Below are positions 60,853-64,000 of a stretch of DNA of 64,000 nt, piece by piece (position 1 is the stretch's first letter; each line of letters starts with the position of its first letter). Both the position numbers and the translations under genes were made by a program. The notes under the pieces are model-generated. The model worked only from the letters and a program-made list of their open reading frames with translations. It was not told the DNA's origin and searched no databases. Origin of the DNA: JAAGZL01 sp050297535 (GTDB lineage Bacteria > Pseudomonadota > Gammaproteobacteria > Chromatiales > Chromatiaceae); assembly GCA_050297535.1 (NCBI GenBank), contig JBNKSV010000009.1, positions 1 through 64,000 on the forward strand. The letters are read 5' to 3'.

Positions 60853-61671
60853 CTACCCTTCTCTCCTATAGGCCATGATAAGCAGCAGTGCCCCAAACGC
60901 CAGCATTGGCAAACTGAGCAGCTGCCCCATGGTAAACCATCCAAACGCCAGATAACCGATATGGGCATCTGGCATACGCACGAACTCTACGGCAAAACGA
61001 AATGCCCCGTAGCAGAGCAAAAACATTCCGGAGACCGCCATCAAGGGCCGCGGGCGCTGCGAATAAAACCAGAGGATCAAAAACAGCAGTATCCCTTCCA
61101 AGCCAGCCTCATACAGCTGACTGGGATGTAGGGGCGGACTAAATCCGGCATAAGCCCCACCACAGGCATCCGGAAACCGGGCGCACGGCAACTGCATGGC
61201 CCAGGGCAGATCGCTCTGCTTGCCCCATAGTTCACCATTGATAAAGTTGCCAATGCGGCCAGCAAACAGGCCCACCGGCACCATGGGCGCGATAAAATCC
61301 GTCACCTCAAAAAAACTGCGCCCGATACGCCGCCCGAACAACCACATGGCCACCAGCACCCCGATCAAGCCGCCGTGAAATGACATGCCGCCATCCCAAA
61401 TCCTGAACAGATAGATCGGATCGGACAAAAGACGGGAAAATCCGTAGAACAATACATATCCGATCCTACCCCCCAAGATTACCCCCAGGGCGCCGTAGAA
61501 GATGAGATCATCTATGCGCTGCAGAGAGTGCCCCAAACCGATACGTTCCGCGCGCCTACGCATCAACAGCCAACTGATGCCGAAACCGGCCAGATACATA
61601 AAGCCGTACCAATGCACGGCAATTGGGCCGATGGAAATGATCTCCGGATCTATATCTGGGAAAGACAACAT
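60853..61671 (-). CDS. lgt: Prolipoprotein diacylglyceryl transferase
   Basis: First enzyme of lipoprotein maturation; transfers diacylglycerol to the lipobox cysteine. From ATG 61671 it has 272 residues with seven spans: MLSFPDIDPEIISIGP, SFHGGLIGVLVA, GRIGNFINGELWG (signature) and CYGAFRFAVEFVR. Two in-frame ATG codons upstream (61689, 61713) would add residues not seen in relatives. Confidence 0.95.
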   Translation of the reverse strand: MLSFPDIDPEIISIGPIAVHWYGFMYLAGFGISWLLMRRRAERIGLGHSLQRIDDLIFYGALGVILGGRIGYVLFYGFSRLLSDPIYLFRIWDGGMSFHGGLIGVLVAMWLFGRRIGRSFFEVTDFIAPMVPVGLFAGRIGNFINGELWGKQSDLPWAMQLPCARFPDACGGAYAGFSPPLHPSQLYEAGLEGILLFLILWFYSQRPRPLMAVSGMFLLCYGAFRFAVEFVRMPDAHIGYLAFGWFTMGQLLSLPMLAFGALLLIMAYRREG

Positions 61672-61797
61672 GGGGCCATATCTTACCATCCCGCCCAGTT
61701 TATGGGAGTCCATAAGTATGAAAAATAGACCCTAAAGAAATTTTTGATGGTGCCGCTACCTATCTCAGAATGCCACCTGATAGGGACGGTTTACACC

Positions 61798-62172
61798 ATG
61801 ATGCAAATAGAAGATCAAACAGCAAAAGATTCTCTGGGGCAACGTATGCGTTTGCGGCGTCAACAAAAGGGATGGACCCAGGAACAACTGGCGCGCCAGG
61901 CAGGGACCAACCAGGCAGTGATTCAGAAAATAGAAAACGGCAAGAGCCTTAGACCACGTAAAATCAATGAGATAGCAGAAGTTCTTGGGGTAAATCCAGC
62001 ATGGTTGATGTTTGGTGACGAGGCGGAGACCAGCCTGAGCCATGACGCCTTAACCCTGGCGGAAGAGTGGTCACGACTGACTGAGCCACACCGCTCCAGG
62101 ATTCAGCAAGAGATCCACAGGCTCTATCAAAGAAACTGGGAACCAGGATCCTCTCAGCGCATAATCGGATAG
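61798..62172 (+). CDS. XRE-family helix-turn-helix regulator
   Basis: A 124-residue protein with an N-terminal lambda-repressor-like HTH: GQRMRLRRQQKGWTQEQLAR followed by QAVIQKIENGK and NEIAEVLGVNPAWL. The C-terminal part is short and helical with no known sensor domain. The ATG at 61798 follows AGGGACGG; upstream frame from 61744 is not needed. Divergent from lgt; targets unknown. Confidence 0.88.
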   Translation: MMQIEDQTAKDSLGQRMRLRRQQKGWTQEQLARQAGTNQAVIQKIENGKSLRPRKINEIAEVLGVNPAWLMFGDEAETSLSHDALTLAEEWSRLTEPHRSRIQQEIHRLYQRNWEPGSSQRIIG

Positions 62173-62257
62173 CGTCAACTCCTGGAAATAGAGCACAGGG
62201 ATCTACATACTCAAGCTGCCACCTGTTACCATATCAACAGGGTCATTTGAGGAAAAC

Positions 62258-62695
62258 ATGCTGCAGGAAACCGGAATCTTCGCTACATCCGACGTCATTC
62301 ATCAAGCAGTAGCCCCCGTGTTTCTACTGACAGGCATCGGGGCCATGCTGTCGGTGATGACCAGCCGACTTTCCCGAATAATCAATAGGGCCAGGGCCTT
62401 AACCGAAGACGCCACTACCGACAGCGCCAATAATGACAATACCCAGGCGGAACTTATCACCCTATCCCGCCGGGCACGCCTGGCAAACGCCTCCATCAGT
62501 CTCTGCACCCTGACCGCATTGTTGGTTGCTGGTGTTATTGCCCTGCTGTTCATCGGCGCCTTCTTTACCCTGGATGTTTCCATTCCGGTAGGCGTAATGT
62601 TCATCGTAGCCATGTTCTCTTTTATTTTGGCGATGGTGTTCTTTCTGCGAGAGATCTATCTCGCCACCGCTGGCCTGCGCTTTGATCAAAGGTAA
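62258..62695 (+). CDS. DUF2721 membrane protein
   Basis: A 145-residue protein with three membrane spans: an N-terminal segment with AVAPVFLLTGIGAMLSVMTS and RLSRIINRARAL, then two spans near the C terminus (residues about 81-104 and 108-128). This is the DUF2721 pattern; function unknown. GAGGAAAA precedes the ATG. Confidence 0.85.
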   Translation: MLQETGIFATSDVIHQAVAPVFLLTGIGAMLSVMTSRLSRIINRARALTEDATTDSANNDNTQAELITLSRRARLANASISLCTLTALLVAGVIALLFIGAFFTLDVSIPVGVMFIVAMFSFILAMVFFLREIYLATAGLRFDQR

Positions 62696-62798
62696 CTCAC
62701 CCGCACTAAGCGGCCAACATCCTAGGGACGTTTTCTCCCGTAAGGCCGTTATCATCTGACAACACGAAACAGACATCATGCGTGAATCGTCACCCCGT

Positions 62799-63995
62799 CT
62801 AAAACGTGGGCAACACCCTAAGATAAAACGTCTTCAGATAGGAGGTCTCCGGTATGGCCGGATGAATCGGATGATCCGGACCCTGCTGACCATGCTCTAG
62901 AAGTTGCAAAGAACGGTCGCAGTGACGCGCTCCCTGTTGCACCAGTTGCTGCAATTCCTCCCCAGACATGTGGTGAGAACAAGAGGATGTGACCAATATG
63001 CCGTCTTTGGATAGCAATTGAATGGCCGCCTGATTCAGACGCTGATAAGCCAAAGCCCCCTCCTTCTTGTCCTTACGCCTTTTGATAAAGGCTGGCGGGT
63101 CCAGCAAGATCAGATCAAAATGCTCCCGCTCGGCGCGCATCTCGCGCAGACAGTCGAAGGCGTTGGCTTGCCTGGTGTCCACCTTGTCAGAGAGGCCATT
63201 AAGCACAGCATTGGCCTGCACCATCTCCAAGGCACTGGCGGATGTATCCACGCACACCACCTGCTCCGCACCCATGGCAGCGGCCCGCACCCCCCAGGCC
63301 CCGACATAGCTGCAGACATCCAACACCCGTCCGCCATTTATATATCGAGCCATGCGTGAACGATTATCGGCCTGATCGAAGAACCAGCCGGTCTTTTGTC
63401 CTTCCTGGGATTGCACCTGAAATTTCATCCCACCCTCTTCTACGGTAAGAAATTCCGGCACCTCGCCCGAGGCCAGTTCCACATAGCGCTCCAGACCCTC
63501 CTGTTCACGCACCGAACCATCATTGCGCAACAATATCCCGGCAGGCTTCAGCACCTTCTCGATGGCGGCGACCACATCCTGCTTCATCTGCTCCATACCC
63601 GCCGTGGTGATTTGCACCACGACCTGGTCTCCATAACGATCCACCACCAGTCCGGGAAGACCGTCACTCTCACCGAACACCAGACGGTAGTACGGTTTTG
63701 GATAGATACGCTCCCGCATGGCCAGGGCAATCTTGAGGCGATGCACCATTAGGGAGGCCGAGAGCGGGTGTTCCCGATCCCTGCTGACCAGACGGGCGCA
63801 GATAAGCGAGTTAGGATTTACATACCCGGAACCGAGCCATTTGCCTTGATGGTTGACGATATACGCCGCCTGTCCCGGCGCGAAATCCTTCAACGGCGTG
63901 GCACTAGTATCCACTTCATTGCTGTAGATCCAGCAGTGTCCGGCGCGCAGACGACGATCCTGATTCTTGTTTAATTGTAGTGTGGCGGTAGTCAT
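62799..63995 (-). CDS. rlmI: Class I rRNA methyltransferase of the RlmI type
   Basis: Probably forms 5-methylcytidine in 23S rRNA. The 398-residue protein has an N-terminal PUA domain (RRLRAGHCWIYSNEV), a central segment (FGESDGLPGLVVDRYGD) and the C-terminal Rossmann methyltransferase with LDVCSYVGAWG, LLDPPAFIKRR and the catalytic-type SSCSHHMS. Length and motifs match RlmI (YccW). Rightmost gene in the window, on the minus strand. Confidence 0.92.
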   Translation of the reverse strand: MTTATLQLNKNQDRRLRAGHCWIYSNEVDTSATPLKDFAPGQAAYIVNHQGKWLGSGYVNPNSLICARLVSRDREHPLSASLMVHRLKIALAMRERIYPKPYYRLVFGESDGLPGLVVDRYGDQVVVQITTAGMEQMKQDVVAAIEKVLKPAGILLRNDGSVREQEGLERYVELASGEVPEFLTVEEGGMKFQVQSQEGQKTGWFFDQADNRSRMARYINGGRVLDVCSYVGAWGVRAAAMGAEQVVCVDTSASALEMVQANAVLNGLSDKVDTRQANAFDCLREMRAEREHFDLILLDPPAFIKRRKDKKEGALAYQRLNQAAIQLLSKDGILVTSSCSHHMSGEELQQLVQQGARHCDRSLQLLEHGQQGPDHPIHPAIPETSYLKTFYLRVLPTF

Positions 63996-64000
63996 CTCTT

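Noticed and set aside
1..64000. CRISPR arrays, prophage, insertion sequences, rRNA
   Set aside because: No regularly spaced repeats, transposase, integrase, phage structural gene or rRNA sequence was recognised on reading both strands.

Overview
The window is a 64 kb stretch of housekeeping chromosome from a gammaproteobacterium, most like the Chromatiales/Thiotrichales side of the class. This rests on gene order and content: tRNA-Tyr-Gly-Thr-tuf, ispE-tRNA-Gln-prs-rplY-pth, hemA-prfA-prmC, gatCAB divergent from mreBCD-mrdA-rodA, dacA-dat-ybeD-lipB, aroQ-accB-accC-prmA-dusB-fis-purH-purD and lptD-surA-pdxA/apaH. It also has c-type cytochromes and chemoreceptors. No rRNA, CRISPR array, prophage or insertion sequence was found. 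Species cannot be named from the sequence alone.

Layout. 1-6414 (mostly minus strand): truncated tuf with three tRNAs, pth, rplY, prs, tRNA-Gln, ispE and a secreted TPR protein. 6620-10946: an FHA-GGDEF diguanylate cyclase, then hemA-prfA-prmC. 11077-14869: a three-gene cassette (Asp-box/sialidase-like protein plus two membrane proteins) and gltA, lying between prmC and moeB. 15225-18988: moeB, a small methyltransferase, a cytoplasmic zinc-binding chemoreceptor with a sigma-28-type promoter, a Lys/Ala-rich histone-like protein and a small secreted protein. 19011-22216: gatCAB (minus). 22421-32780: a nearly continuous cell-envelope superoperon (mreBCD, mrdA, rodA, mltB, rlpA, dacA, dat, ybeD, lipB). 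32835-36572: an insert separating lipB from lipA, with a haem-c chemoreceptor under a near-perfect sigma-28 promoter, two c-type cytochromes and mdh. 36777-50655: lipA, a YdcF-like protein, fxsA, cutA, dsbD, a TlpA-like thioredoxin, aroQ, accBC, prmA, a zinc-ribbon membrane protein, dusB, fis, purH, purD. 50713-63995: a PhzF-like protein, amgK, lptD, surA, pdxA, an ankyrin protein, apaH, a DUF6524-like protein, folA, thyA, lgt, an XRE regulator, a DUF2721 protein and an RlmI-like methyltransferase.

The envelope genes act together: MreBCD, RodA and PBP2 build the rod; MltB, RlpA and DacA remodel the wall; LptD and SurA assemble the outer membrane; Lgt acylates lipoproteins. AmgK suggests cell-wall sugar recycling. 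Motility and sensing appear as two chemoreceptors.

Most noteworthy: (1) two tRNA loci (Tyr and Gln) carry partial tRNA duplications joined to strings of tiny hairpins with three-base loops, ending at the same T-loop sequence; (2) mreC seems to start at an ATC codon; (3) the haem-c chemoreceptor/cytochrome insert; (4) the uncharacterised sialidase-like plus membrane-protein cassette with a conserved-looking EEISWGQR motif.
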